64,000 nucleotides of DNA from contig NZ_LMEH01000001.1 in NCBI RefSeq assembly GCF_001425325.1, positions 1,640,688 to 1,704,687 on the forward strand. The letters run 5' to 3'. Below the pieces are notes generated by a model. It saw nothing but the letters and a program-made list of their open reading frames with translations. It searched no databases and had not been told where the DNA came from. Within the stretch, counting starts at the first letter, position 1, and every line of letters starts with the position of its first letter. A program made the translations under genes and the position numbers. Shown one piece after another: positions 17,842 to 25,680 of this stretch. Source of the DNA: Leifsonia sp. Root1293 (GTDB lineage: Bacteria > Actinomycetota > Actinomycetes > Actinomycetales > Microbacteriaceae).

Positions 17842-18630
17842 ATGAACCCACCCACCGCCTACAGCGAGGATCGCCTCGCACGCGACCTCGAACTCGCGGT
17901 CGATCGTGGAGAGATCCTGGCGCACTACCAGCCCCAGATCGACACGATCTCCGGGCGGGTCGTCGCCGTTGAGGCTCTGTGCCGATGGTGGCATCCGGAA
18001 CTCGGGTTCATCGCGCCCTCAGTCTTCATACCCATCGCGGAGGAGACCGGGAGCATCCACGCGATCGGCCGGTTCATGATCGAGGACGGATGCCGGCTGG
18101 CAGCCGAGTGGGAACGCGCCGGGCTTCCGATCGAGGTCGCCGTGAACGTGTCGGCCACGCAGTTGGCTCCGGGGTTCTTCGGCCATCTCGGCGAATTCCA
18201 CGCGCGCGAGAGCATCGGACCGGGCCGGCTCACCATCGAGATCACCGAGTCGCAGATGATCACCGACGTCGATGCCGCTGTGCGTGATCTCGCGAAGGTG
18301 CGGTCCCTCGGAGTCGGCATCTCGGTCGACGACTTCGGAACCGGGCATTCCACGGTGGAGCAGGTCATCAACCTGCCCGTGACGGAGCTCAAGATCGATC
18401 AGGCGATCGTGCAGGAGGAGGGCGAGGACGGTCAGCGTGTCATGAACGCCATCGTCGACCTGGTGCACCGGCGGGGGCTCCGCGTCGTCGCCGAAGGCGT
18501 CGAGACCGAGCGCCAGCTGGAACGCGTACGCCAGCTGCACTGCGATCGAGTGCAGGGATACCTGATCGCCCGGCCGCTGCCTCGACCCCAGGTCGAGGAC
18601 TTCATCGCCGGGCGGAACGCCGCCGTCTAG
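17842..18630 (+). CDS. EAL-domain cyclic-di-GMP phosphodiesterase
   Basis: A 262-aa protein that is almost only an EAL domain, predicted to cut cyclic-di-GMP to pGpG. The catalytic set looks complete: E44-A45-L46 in VEALCRW, Asn in VNVSATQL, Glu in IEITESQM, the DDFGTG loop, Lys in LKIDQAIV, Glu in VAEGVETERQ, and Gln in VQGYLIARPLP. There is no sensor domain or membrane helix. It faces away from the RsbQ/GGDEF pair across a 301-base gap, so synthesis and breakdown of the messenger are encoded side by side. Confidence 0.92.
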   Translation: MNPPTAYSEDRLARDLELAVDRGEILAHYQPQIDTISGRVVAVEALCRWWHPELGFIAPSVFIPIAEETGSIHAIGRFMIEDGCRLAAEWERAGLPIEVAVNVSATQLAPGFFGHLGEFHARESIGPGRLTIEITESQMITDVDAAVRDLAKVRSLGVGISVDDFGTGHSTVEQVINLPVTELKIDQAIVQEEGEDGQRVMNAIVDLVHRRGLRVVAEGVETERQLERVRQLHCDRVQGYLIARPLPRPQVEDFIAGRNAAV

Positions 18631-18655
18631 ACGTCAGGCGCTGGCCGTCGACGCT

Positions 18656-18913
18656 CTAGACGTCGAGATCGAAGTCGGCGTTGGTGGCCGCCTCGTCGTC
18701 TGCCTCCGCGCCGCCGACGTCGAGCCGCGTCCAGGTGACGGGCATGCCCGGCGAGAACAGGATGTCGAGGCCGGAGCCTCCCGACTTCAGCGGCGGGATG
18801 TTCACGTAGCCGCCCCCGGCCTTGATGGCCGAGAGGATCTCGTTCTTGAGGGCGGTGACGGGGTCCGGGAGGAAGTAGTCCTTGCCGTCGACAGTCAGTC
18901 TGTTGATGATCAC
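18656..18913 (-). CDS. Small acidic hypothetical protein
   Basis: An 85-aa protein starting at GTG 18913, with a weak GGAG ribosome site. The sequence begins MIINRLTVDGKDYFLPDPV and ends in an acidic tail (EADDEAATNADFDLDV). The middle has a Gly-rich turn and predicted strands, suggesting a small beta fold. I do not recognise the family. It ends 26 bases after the convergent EAL gene and is divergent from the DUF7882-like gene. Confidence 0.6.
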   Translation of the reverse strand: MIINRLTVDGKDYFLPDPVTALKNEILSAIKAGGGYVNIPPLKSGGSGLDILFSPGMPVTWTRLDVGGAEADDEAATNADFDLDV

Positions 18914-19023
18914 CCAGCCACTCCACTTCGTCGCACGCCCCGGTCAGGGCACGCATCAAGGTTATCCTGCCTGTAAAGTTCTCAGGTGCCGCGATGCGGC
19001 GATGAAAGGCGAAGAGGAAACAC

Positions 19024-19341
19024 GTGGGCGCTCTCTACTACGACGGCGAAGAGTTCGATTTCGACGATCGCACTCTCGCTCACCTGCAGCTGGTCGTCTC
19101 GACGAAGCTGCGCCGGCGTGAGGACTTCTTCCTCACCTGGTCTGTTCCGCTGGAACGCGGCAGCGGCCGGCACTCGATCTGGATCGACAACGGCGTTCCC
19201 CTCCGCTTCTACTTCAGCGGCTCACGCACACCGAGCATCAACCGCGAGTGGATCGAGAGCCTCATGCTCTCGGCATCCCGGGCCTCCGGCCTCATCCTCG
19301 GCGACGAGCCGACGGAGACGCGCCCCGCTCCTGCCGGATAG
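19024..19341 (+). CDS. Small DUF7882-like protein, copy 1
   Basis: A 105-aa protein, GTG start with AGAGGA upstream. It shares a clear pattern with the protein at 55266-55622: LAHLQ, S-x-KLR, FFLTW, a Trp-Ile-Asp motif, P-x-IN-x-x-W and GLIL-x-DE. Such proteins are found as several copies in Microbacteriaceae and are often labelled DUF7882 or wrongly ATP-dependent DNA ligase; the domain name is from memory. No catalytic motif is visible. Function unknown. Confidence 0.78.
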   Translation: MGALYYDGEEFDFDDRTLAHLQLVVSTKLRRREDFFLTWSVPLERGSGRHSIWIDNGVPLRFYFSGSRTPSINREWIESLMLSASRASGLILGDEPTETRPAPAG

Positions 19342-19384
19342 TCGGTAGCCGAGCTCGCCCGATACGCAGGCAATCCATGGGGCG

Positions 19385-19390
19385 TAGCCT
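19385..19390 (+). promoter_or_regulatory. -10 TAGCCT, leaderless-type start
   Basis: TAGCCT ends six bases before the ATG of the small N-acetyltransferase gene at 19397. There is no Shine-Dalgarno sequence between them, so the transcript probably begins at the start codon. Confidence 0.5.
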
Positions 19391-19396
19391 CGGATC

Positions 19397-19693
19397 ATGA
19401 CCGATCAGTTCCTCAACGAGCCTGACGCGAGCCGCTACGTGCTGCTGCGCGACGGCGTCATCGCGTCGAGCCTCGATTACTCGGTGCTGGGCGACTCCAT
19501 CTCCATGACACGGGCGTACACGAACCCCGCTCTGCGCGGCCACGGGCTGGCCGGCCGACTCGTCGAGTTCGCGGTCGACGACGTGGAGCGAACCACACGC
19601 CTGCGCATCATTCCGATGTGCTGGTACGTGGCCGAGTGGTTCGAGTCGCATCCCGAGCGGGCCGAGCTGCTGAAGCCGCGTTCGGCGGCCTGA
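19397..19693 (+). CDS. Small GNAT-fold N-acetyltransferase (YjdJ-type)
   Basis: A 98-aa minimal acetyltransferase of the YJDJ/GNAT_acetyltr_2 type. The acetyl-CoA loop reads NPALRGHGLAGRL and is followed by a helix to LVEFAVDDVE. The C-terminal strand and helix contain IIPMCWYVAEWFESHPE, the family's hallmark (C/S-x-Y/W-V-x-x-x-x-x-x-x-P). Substrate unknown. Probably leaderless. Confidence 0.9.
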   Translation: MTDQFLNEPDASRYVLLRDGVIASSLDYSVLGDSISMTRAYTNPALRGHGLAGRLVEFAVDDVERTTRLRIIPMCWYVAEWFESHPERAELLKPRSAA

Positions 19694-19708
19694 CGCGTTC
19701 CGATCCGC

Positions 19709-20098
19709 TCAGGCGGGACTCGTCAGCTGGATGAGGTTGCCGCAGGTGTCGTCGAGCACGGCCGTCACGACGGGGCCCATCGAAGTCGGTGGTTGCGTGA
19801 ACGTCACCCCGCGCGCGGCCAGGTCGACGTGGGTCGCGGCGACGTCCTCCACCTCGAACGAGGTGAGCGGGATTCCGTCGGCACGCAGCGCAGCCGTGAA
19901 GGCCTTCGCCGCCGGATGCGCAGCGGGTTCCAGCAGCAATTCGACGCCGTCGGGCTCGCCGGCGCCCACGACGGTGAGCCAGCGATAGTCACCCAGCGAG
20001 ACATCCGTCTTGGGAACGAAGCCGAGCTTCTCCGTGTAGAAGGCGAACGCCTTCGCCTGATCGTCGACCAGCACGCTCGTGACGTTGATCCTGGGCAT
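19709..20098 (-). CDS. VOC-family (glyoxalase-like) protein
   Basis: A 129-aa vicinal-oxygen-chelate protein made of two beta-alpha-beta-beta-beta units. Landmarks are NVTSVLVDDQAKAFAFYTEK with the following LGF, an E in GVELLLEP, and DTCGNLIQLTSP at the end. The metal-ligand pattern (H/E) is not fully conserved, so activity is uncertain; many such proteins bind antibiotics or toxic small molecules. Start: ATG 20098, six bases after GAGGAG. An earlier ATG at 20104 abuts that site and would be poorly placed. Confidence 0.88.
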   Translation of the reverse strand: MPRINVTSVLVDDQAKAFAFYTEKLGFVPKTDVSLGDYRWLTVVGAGEPDGVELLLEPAAHPAAKAFTAALRADGIPLTSFEVEDVAATHVDLAARGVTFTQPPTSMGPVVTAVLDDTCGNLIQLTSPA

Positions 20099-20174
20099 GG
20101 CCATCTCCTCGGTGATTCGGTGTCGTGTTCCCTGTCTAGCAAACCGAGGGCGATCTGCGCTCGAAATCAAGGCC

Positions 20175-20204
20175 CTGACCGAAGTTCGCACCGTCGCGTA
20201 GCGT
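20175..20204 (+). promoter_or_regulatory. Promoter CTGACC-N18-TAGCGT of the nuclease/GT operon
   Basis: CTGACC (20175-20180) and TAGCGT (20199-20204) are 18 bases apart. The ATG at 20212 follows seven bases later, giving a leaderless or nearly leaderless mRNA for a three-gene operon. Confidence 0.55.
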
Positions 20205-20211
20205 CGAGGAG

Positions 20212-21108
20212 ATGAAGCGTTCAGTCGTGCCGGACGACGTCGGCTCCCCCGCCGTCGGTGCGATTCCCGCCCCCGGCGTGCACCTGATGACACTCAACAT
20301 CCGTCGCCGCATGGCCGTATCCCTCTCCCGGTCCGACCGGTGGAGCAGACGAGCACCTGTACTCTCCCGGCTGCTCTCGGCTGAGCAGCCCGCGGTGCTC
20401 GGCATCCAGGAGGCGCTGCCAGATCAGGCCGTCCTGGTGGCGGACACCCTCGGCGAGCGCTACGCGAGCGTCGGCGCCGGTCGCGATGCCAATCGGCGCG
20501 GGGAACGATGCGAGATCCACATCGATGGCGACAGGATGCGTTTCCTCGACGCGCGCGTGCACACGCTCTCGGACACTCCGGATGTTCCCGGTTCCCGCTC
20601 GTTCGGCAATCTCCTTCCGAGGGTGGCCGTTCAGGCCGAGGTGGAGGATCTCGAGGCCGGCGGCCGTTTCCACGTGATCGTCACCCACCTCGACCACCTC
20701 TCCGAGAAGTCCCGGCGCGCATCGGCACGGTTCCTGCGCGAGATGGCGCGCGGCCTCGAGGGTCCCGTCGTCGTCATGGGCGACTTCAACGGCGGACGCC
20801 GGTCGGAGGTCTTCGCCGATCTCGCTCGCGACGGCGTGCTGGTCGACTCCTGGGGCGCCGCCGCTCGGCGCCTCACTCCGGAGTGGGGAACGTACTCTCG
20901 CTACGCGGCACCGAGGATCGGGGGCAGCCGACTTGACCGGATCCTGGTGAGCCCGTCTGTGAAGGTGGATGCCGCCGCGATCAACGCCGCCCGGTTCGAC
21001 GGAGCCGCGGCATCCGATCATGAGGCCGTTCACGCCGTCGTGCGCTGGCCGGGCTCGATCGACCAGAAGACACCCATGCCGCGAGAGGATGGCGACCCCC
21101 ACCGATGA
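20212..21108 (+). CDS. Endonuclease/exonuclease/phosphatase-family protein
   Basis: A 298-aa metal-dependent EEP-fold hydrolase. Conserved parts are LMTLNIRRR (first strand), GIQEALPDQ with the metal-binding Glu, IVTHLDHLSE with the catalytic His, VMGDFNGGRR (GDFN motif), and ASDHEAVHAVV (SDH motif). Members cut DNA, phosphoinositides or sphingomyelin, or are non-specific phosphodiesterases. No signal peptide is seen, so it acts inside the cell. It is the first of three overlapping genes with a membrane protein and a glycosyltransferase, which hints at work on a phosphorylated lipid or glycan; that is inference. Confidence 0.9.
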   Translation: MKRSVVPDDVGSPAVGAIPAPGVHLMTLNIRRRMAVSLSRSDRWSRRAPVLSRLLSAEQPAVLGIQEALPDQAVLVADTLGERYASVGAGRDANRRGERCEIHIDGDRMRFLDARVHTLSDTPDVPGSRSFGNLLPRVAVQAEVEDLEAGGRFHVIVTHLDHLSEKSRRASARFLREMARGLEGPVVVMGDFNGGRRSEVFADLARDGVLVDSWGAAARRLTPEWGTYSRYAAPRIGGSRLDRILVSPSVKVDAAAINAARFDGAAASDHEAVHAVVRWPGSIDQKTPMPREDGDPHR

Positions 21109-21752
21109 CCGACATCATCCAGACCTTCGTACGACGCCCGACGACAGCGGGAGAAGTGGCAGCCGATTGCGTGCGCGCGCTCGCCGTCGTCAGCGTGATC
21201 GCCGCGGGCATCGGCTGGGGTGCCGTGCAGGTGGGCATCTTCCTGCTGGCGTTGCTGGGCGTACTCGTCCCGCGAGCCCTCGGACTGCGTCCCTCGGTCG
21301 ACATCACCAGCGGGATCATCGTGCTCGTCGCGGCCTGGAGCAACGTATTCGACCTGTATACCGAGGTCTTCGGCTGGGACAAGCTCGTGCACGTCGCCCT
21401 GACCGGCGTCATCGCCACTCTCGCGGTGATCGCGGCCCAGCGGAGTGGGATCCTGCCGACCACGGGACACCGGGCGGGGCTCGTGGTCGCAACGGTCGCG
21501 TTCGGCCTCGCCGCGGGCAGCGTGTGGGAGATGCTCGAGTGGGTGGGCAACGCGCTGACCGACGCCGTCATCTATGTCGGCTATGACGACACCATCGGCG
21601 ATCTGGCCGCGGATGCCGTCGGCGGCCTCATCGCCGGCCTTGCGCTACCGTTCCTCACCGGCCGCAGCGCCGCGATCACGAGTGGAGATCGCGGCAGTGG
21701 CGATCCCGAAGCAAGCGCAGAGGTGCGGATGACATCGGGCGGCCGACGATGA
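21105..21752 (+). CDS. Polytopic membrane protein (DUF2238-like)
   Basis: A 215-aa integral membrane protein with about six hydrophobic helices up to residue 190. The short polar motifs between them, DLYTEVFGWDKLVH, EMLEWVGN and YDDTIGDLAADAVGG, recall the DUF2238/YjdF family, where Asp, His and Glu residues face the membrane centre. Function unknown. It overlaps both neighbours by four bases (ATGA at each end), so it is translationally coupled in the operon. Confidence 0.82.
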   Translation: MTDIIQTFVRRPTTAGEVAADCVRALAVVSVIAAGIGWGAVQVGIFLLALLGVLVPRALGLRPSVDITSGIIVLVAAWSNVFDLYTEVFGWDKLVHVALTGVIATLAVIAAQRSGILPTTGHRAGLVVATVAFGLAAGSVWEMLEWVGNALTDAVIYVGYDDTIGDLAADAVGGLIAGLALPFLTGRSAAITSGDRGSGDPEASAEVRMTSGGRR

Positions 21753-22582
21753 TGATGGTCAGCGAGTCGATGACCGGCCGCCGGGCGCCCGCGGTGAGCG
21801 TCGTCGTCCCGGTGAAGGACGACGCGCGACCGCTCGCCACCTGCCTCCGTGCCCTACGTGAGCAGACGGTCGCTCCCGTCGAGATCATCGTGGTCGACAA
21901 CGGATCGAGGGACGACTCGGCAGAGGTGGCACGGTCCTACGGAGCGGTCGTCATCCGCGAACCCCAGCCGGGCATCGGGGTCGCCAGTGCGGCCGGCTAC
22001 AACGCGGCATCCGGCGACGTCATCGCCCGGCTCGATGCAGACTCGATTCCGGAGAAGCACTGGATCGCGACCATCGCCCGCGCGTTCGCCCAGGCCGAGG
22101 ATGTCGACGCCATCACCGGCCCGGCGCACTTCAGCGACGGGCCACGGTGGCTCAGATCACCGGCGGCGGTGCTCTACCTGGGCTCCTACTTCGTGCTGTG
22201 CGGCTTGGCTCTGGGCCACGTGCCCCTCTTCGGATCCAACATGGCCCTGCGCCGGTCCGCCTGGGCATCGGTGCGGGACGAGGTGCACGCCCACGACCAA
22301 CTGACCCACGACGATCTCGATCTCTCGTTCCATCTCGGAGCGAGAAGCTCGATCCGCTTCGTCCCCTCCCTGCGCGCAGGCATCTCCATGCGGCCACTAA
22401 GCGACGGCAAGGGCGGCCTGCGCTGGAAGCGCGGCCTCCACACGGTGACGATGCACTGGCCGCACGACCTGCCGTGGATCCGGATGGGTCGACGACTCTC
22501 CGCACGGACCCTCGCCGGCTCACCGACGGATGAACGCGTCCGCGGCCGGTCGGGGCCGCGGACGCGAACGCCTACTTCTTGA
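21749..22582 (+). CDS. Family 2 glycosyltransferase
   Basis: A 277-aa GT-A glycosyltransferase. The nucleotide-sugar site is SVVVPVKDDA and IIVVDNGSRDDS, and the metal-binding DxD is ARLDADSIPEKHW. The acceptor-side acid is probably in THDDLDLSFHLG. One hydrophobic segment at about residues 137-155 may touch the membrane. There are three ATG codons in a row at the start (21749, 21752, 21755); the first overlaps the upstream stop. The 3' end overlaps the convergent chloroperoxidase-like gene by 11 bases. Product and acceptor are unknown. Confidence 0.9.
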   Translation: MMMVSESMTGRRAPAVSVVVPVKDDARPLATCLRALREQTVAPVEIIVVDNGSRDDSAEVARSYGAVVIREPQPGIGVASAAGYNAASGDVIARLDADSIPEKHWIATIARAFAQAEDVDAITGPAHFSDGPRWLRSPAAVLYLGSYFVLCGLALGHVPLFGSNMALRRSAWASVRDEVHAHDQLTHDDLDLSFHLGARSSIRFVPSLRAGISMRPLSDGKGGLRWKRGLHTVTMHWPHDLPWIRMGRRLSARTLAGSPTDERVRGRSGPRTRTPTS

Positions 22583-23393
22583 TGAAGTCCAGGATGTCCT
22601 GGTCGAGGGCGGCCTGGTAGTCGCCGTAGATGCCGTGCGGGGCTCCGGGGTAGACCTTCAGGGTTCCGTCCTTGACGATCTCGATCGTCTTGAGGGCCGC
22701 ATCGCCGATCGGAACGATCTGGTCGTCGTCGCCCTGCGCGACGAAGATCGGAACGTCGAGGGCCTTCAGGTCCTCCGTGAAGTCGGTCTCCGAGAACGCC
22801 TTGATGCAGTCGTAGGCCGCCGCGAGGTTCACCAGCATCCCCTGACGCCAGAAGTCGCGCTTGGCTCCCTCCGAGACGGCGCTGCCCTCGCGGTTCGCAC
22901 CGAAGAACGCCTCGCTCAGGTCGATGTAGAACTGTGAGGCATCCTTGAGCACCCCGGCACGGATGCCGTCGAACACTTCGATCGGCAGCCCGTCGGGGTT
23001 CGACTCCGACTTGACCATGATCGGGGGCACGGCACCGGCCGTGATGACCTTGGTCACGCGCCCGACGCCGTGCTGGGCGGCGTAGCGAACGACCTCGCCA
23101 CCTCCGGTCGAGTGGCCGACCACGACGAGGTTCTGCAGGTCGAGGTGCTCGATCAGCTCCGCGAGGTCGCGCGCGTAGGTGTCCATGTCATTGCCCGTGT
23201 AGGTCTTGGACGAGCGCCCGTGGCCGCGGCGGTCGTGGGCGATGGCCCTGTAGCCGTTGTCGGCGAGCAGCTTCACCTCGACCTGCCAGGCGTCGGATGA
23301 CAGCGGCCAGCCGTGGCTGAGCACCACCGGCTGACCCTCGCCCTGGTCGGTGTAGTAGATCTCGGTTCCGTCTGAGGTGGTGAAGTACGGCAT
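22572..23393 (-). CDS. Non-heme chloroperoxidase-like alpha/beta hydrolase
   Basis: A 273-aa alpha/beta hydrolase of the cofactor-free haloperoxidase/arylesterase group. It begins MPYFTTSDGTEIYYTDQGEG. The oxyanion loop is SHGWPLSSDAW, the nucleophile elbow is VVGHSTGGGEV, the acid is in VAQGDDDQIVP and the histidine is in PGAPHGIYGD. The perhydrolase activity of such enzymes is mostly an in vitro property; esterase is the likely role. Start: ATG 23393, giving the usual N-terminus; an upstream in-frame ATG at 23426 adds 11 unrelated residues. Confidence 0.92.
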   Translation of the reverse strand: MPYFTTSDGTEIYYTDQGEGQPVVLSHGWPLSSDAWQVEVKLLADNGYRAIAHDRRGHGRSSKTYTGNDMDTYARDLAELIEHLDLQNLVVVGHSTGGGEVVRYAAQHGVGRVTKVITAGAVPPIMVKSESNPDGLPIEVFDGIRAGVLKDASQFYIDLSEAFFGANREGSAVSEGAKRDFWRQGMLVNLAAAYDCIKAFSETDFTEDLKALDVPIFVAQGDDDQIVPIGDAALKTIEIVKDGTLKVYPGAPHGIYGDYQAALDQDILDFIKK

Positions 23394-23565
23394 GTCTCTC
23401 CTAGTGTTCGATTCCGCTCGGACCATGATCCTGTCGCCGGGAGCCCCGGTGACCGGCGTTCGCGAATGGTGAAGGATTCGTTCGTGTCAGGTCAATTCCC
23501 CCGCCATCAGCGCCGATGATCACTCAGTTCTTTGAGTGTGGCCTCCCGAAGCGGCATCCTGTAGA

Positions 23566-23591
23566 ACGTGCGCTGAACTGACAGCGCACGT
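23566..23591. promoter_or_regulatory. Perfect inverted repeat before the AraC-family gene
   Basis: Arms ACGTGCGCTG and CAGCGCACGT (10 bases each) are separated by AACTGA and end just before the GGAGG ribosome site of the regulator gene. It may be an operator or, if transcribed, a hairpin that limits translation. A second, shorter repeat (CACTCA...TGAGTG) lies at 23521-23538. Confidence 0.6.
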
Positions 23592-23608
23592 GGAGGTTTG
23601 GGGGGCGG

Positions 23609-24496
23609 ATGTACCTTCCGCAGGCGACGCGCGAACAGACCGGCTTCTCATCCGCTGTCGCGACAGTGGTGAAGAGCAAGGCGCTCGGGCCCGTGCAGCT
23701 CGTGCACACCAAGGCGCCGCTGGCCGGAGACGACCCGTTCGCCGGCTATTCCGATCCGGGAGACGCTCTGGTGTGGGCCTTCATCACCGACGGCGCCATC
23801 GTCTGCAAGCGTGCGTACAACGACCTCGAGAACCGCGCCGGACACATGAACATGAACCACATGCCGCGGCTGAGCGGATTCCAGATGACGCCGGACTTCA
23901 GGGCGCTCTCGATCCGCATGGACCGCCAGGCGCTCGGAATCTCATCATCGGACATCGACTCGATCGCGCGCACGGTCTTCCCTCTCACGGAGGGACTTCC
24001 GCTGATGATCGGATCGCTCGCATCGCAGACCATGAAGATGAGCTCGGAGATCGGGCCGGCATCCGGAGCAGCTCTGGCGCACTCGATCCTCGAACTCACC
24101 ACGGCCTTCGTCGACGACTTCCTCGGCCGGCGCTCAGCGCCCGAGACCATGCGCAGCAATCTGGTCACCGAGGCCAAGCAGTACGTGGAGCTCTACTCCA
24201 GCAGTCCGGCGCTCTCGGTGACATCGGTGGCGGCGGCGCTGCAGGTCTCACCCCGCACGCTCCAGAAAGCCTTCGAGCCCGAGGAGAGCACGCTCGGCCG
24301 CGTCATTCTCGAGAGCAGGCTCGCCCGGGCCCGATCCCTGATGGAGCGCGACCGCGACGGCCTGTTCCCCATCGGAGGCATCGGCATCCGTGCGGGCTTC
24401 TCGTCTCCCTCCGCCTTCAGCCGCGCCTTCCGAGCCCGGTACGGGCTCTCCCCCCGGGAATGGCGGGAACGGTACCTGCTGTCCATCGCGCACTAG
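23609..24496 (+). CDS. AraC-family transcriptional regulator
   Basis: A 295-aa regulator. The last 95 residues form the two helix-turn-helix AraC domain: LSVTSVAAALQVSPRTLQKA for the first, and PIGGIGIRAGFSSPSAFSRA followed by FRARYGLSPREWR for the second. The N-terminal 190 residues match the AraC-binding-like (ligand) domain common in actinobacteria. Start at ATG 23609 with GGAGG. It is divergent from the haloperoxidase-like gene across 215 bases, which may be its target. The effector is unknown. Confidence 0.92.
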   Translation: MYLPQATREQTGFSSAVATVVKSKALGPVQLVHTKAPLAGDDPFAGYSDPGDALVWAFITDGAIVCKRAYNDLENRAGHMNMNHMPRLSGFQMTPDFRALSIRMDRQALGISSSDIDSIARTVFPLTEGLPLMIGSLASQTMKMSSEIGPASGAALAHSILELTTAFVDDFLGRRSAPETMRSNLVTEAKQYVELYSSSPALSVTSVAAALQVSPRTLQKAFEPEESTLGRVILESRLARARSLMERDRDGLFPIGGIGIRAGFSSPSAFSRAFRARYGLSPREWRERYLLSIAH

Positions 24497-24521
24497 CGGA
24501 GACGTCACGGCACAGGCATGG

Positions 24522-24561
24522 TGTCAAGTCCCTGTCGACCGGGAACCGGCAGCCATAGCCT
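24522..24561 (+). promoter_or_regulatory. TGTCAAG box and -10 TAGCCT before a small acidic protein
   Basis: TGTCAAG (24522-24528) stands 27 bases before TAGCCT (24556-24561), the same spacing as at five other sites. The ATG at 24566 would be too close to the -10 to be within the transcript, so translation should start at 24602. Confidence 0.5.
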
Positions 24562-24601
24562 CGTCATGACGGCAGATCAGCCGACGGAACTGGAGACGCT
24601 C

Positions 24602-24916
24602 ATGACGAACCCCGACGGCCGGAACCCGAGCCACACCGATCCCGACATCGCGAGCGGCGAGATCACGGATGCGGATTTCGCCACAGGTTCGAGAGGCACG
24701 GGACTCAGCGACACGGAACTGACCGAGAAGGATCGCAGCGAGAGCCCGGGCAGCGAATCGGAGACCGCGGCCAAGCAGGCCGACCCGATTCCGGACGGCG
24801 TCGACGACGATATCGATCAGTCCCAGATCCGGGCCGTGCCTGGCACCGGCGGGCCCGATGATGCCGGCGACATCGAGGTGGATCCCGACGATCTGAACAT
24901 GCCCGGCAGGAGCTGA
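24602..24916 (+). CDS. Small acidic, probably disordered protein
   Basis: A 104-aa protein rich in Asp, Glu, Gly, Ser and Thr with no hydrophobic core (for example DADFATGSRGTGLSDTELTE). It ends GDIEVDPDDLNMPGRS. I do not recognise a named domain; similar acidic proteins are common in Microbacteriaceae. Start: ATG 24602, six bases after GGAG; an upstream ATG at 24566 is four bases from the -10 and is rejected. It sits behind the TGTCAAG-type promoter, so it may be a stress protein, but this is inference. Confidence 0.6.
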   Translation: MTNPDGRNPSHTDPDIASGEITDADFATGSRGTGLSDTELTEKDRSESPGSESETAAKQADPIPDGVDDDIDQSQIRAVPGTGGPDDAGDIEVDPDDLNMPGRS

Positions 24917-24937
24917 ACCCGATCCTGCGCCAGCCCG

Positions 24938-25618
24938 TCAGCCCTGCCGGCGAACCATCTCCGTGATCCAGATCGGGGCGTATGGCGACGTGCACCCCGG
25001 AGGCGTCGGGTAGTCCTTCAGCACCTCGAGTTCCTCGCCGATGGCGAGCGCCCGAGCCCGGTATTCGGGGTGCCGGATGCCGGTCTGGGCGAGGCACTCG
25101 TTCATGGCCCACTGCAACCGATCCGGCGCATCCTTCATGTGCGCCTCGATGATGCGGAGCAAGTCGTCGAGGTCGAGGCCATCCGGCGCCTTCGTCACGC
25201 GATCGCTGGTCAATGCCCACCCAGCACTCGCGACGACGGGATCGTCATCGCCGAACCAGAGCACCCGCAACTCCTCGGCATGCGCGCTCTTCTTGACGAT
25301 GTAGTTCACGAGCCAGTCGTGCACCTTCGGCACCCGCGCCTCCCGCAGCATGGCGTCGAGCTCGGCCGCCGAGTACTGCTTGGGGCGACTGATCAGGATC
25401 GCCACGAGGCGCGCGGGCGTGCTCCCCGTCGCCCAGAGATCCCTGGCGAGGTCGGGCTGGATCTTCAGTTCCTTGGCCACACCTCGAAGCTTCGTGAGAT
25501 TGACGCCGTGATCGTCTCCGTGACGCTCGTTCACCGCTCGGACCTTGGGATCCTCGAGCACGGCCAGCTCCGCCATCACGCTCTCGACCGTTCCCTGCTG
25601 CACCGCGACCGAAGCCAT
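24938..25618 (-). CDS. DNA alkylation repair (AlkD-like HEAT repeat) protein
   Basis: A 226-aa all-helical protein of the DNA alkylation repair family. Recognisable helices include VAKELKIQPDLARDLWATG, LREARVPKVHDWLVNYIV, LWFGDDDPVVASAGWAL and LQWAMNECLAQTGI. AlkD-type glycosylases use a Trp/Asp pair to flip out alkylated bases; the subgroup here (with MNECLAQTGI-x-HPEYRARA) is common in actinobacteria and its activity is less studied. The ATG follows AAGGGAG by six bases. It is the gene upstream of the phytochrome reading in the same direction's opposite order, and seems independent. Confidence 0.88.
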   Translation of the reverse strand: MASVAVQQGTVESVMAELAVLEDPKVRAVNERHGDDHGVNLTKLRGVAKELKIQPDLARDLWATGSTPARLVAILISRPKQYSAAELDAMLREARVPKVHDWLVNYIVKKSAHAEELRVLWFGDDDPVVASAGWALTSDRVTKAPDGLDLDDLLRIIEAHMKDAPDRLQWAMNECLAQTGIRHPEYRARALAIGEELEVLKDYPTPPGCTSPYAPIWITEMVRRQG

Positions 25619-25680
25619 GGTGTGCTCCCTTCATCGACATCGTCGACCGCACGTCCTCGTGCGGACTGCCCTGTGTGCGC

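Noticed and set aside
23490-23496. GGTCAAT as another member of the TGTCAAG box set
   Set aside because: No -10 hexamer at 26-28 bases; the likely -10 of the AraC gene is 65 bases away.
24566-24601. ATG at 24566 as start of the acidic protein
   Set aside because: It lies four bases from the -10 TAGCCT and would not be in the transcript; 24602 has a GGAG site.
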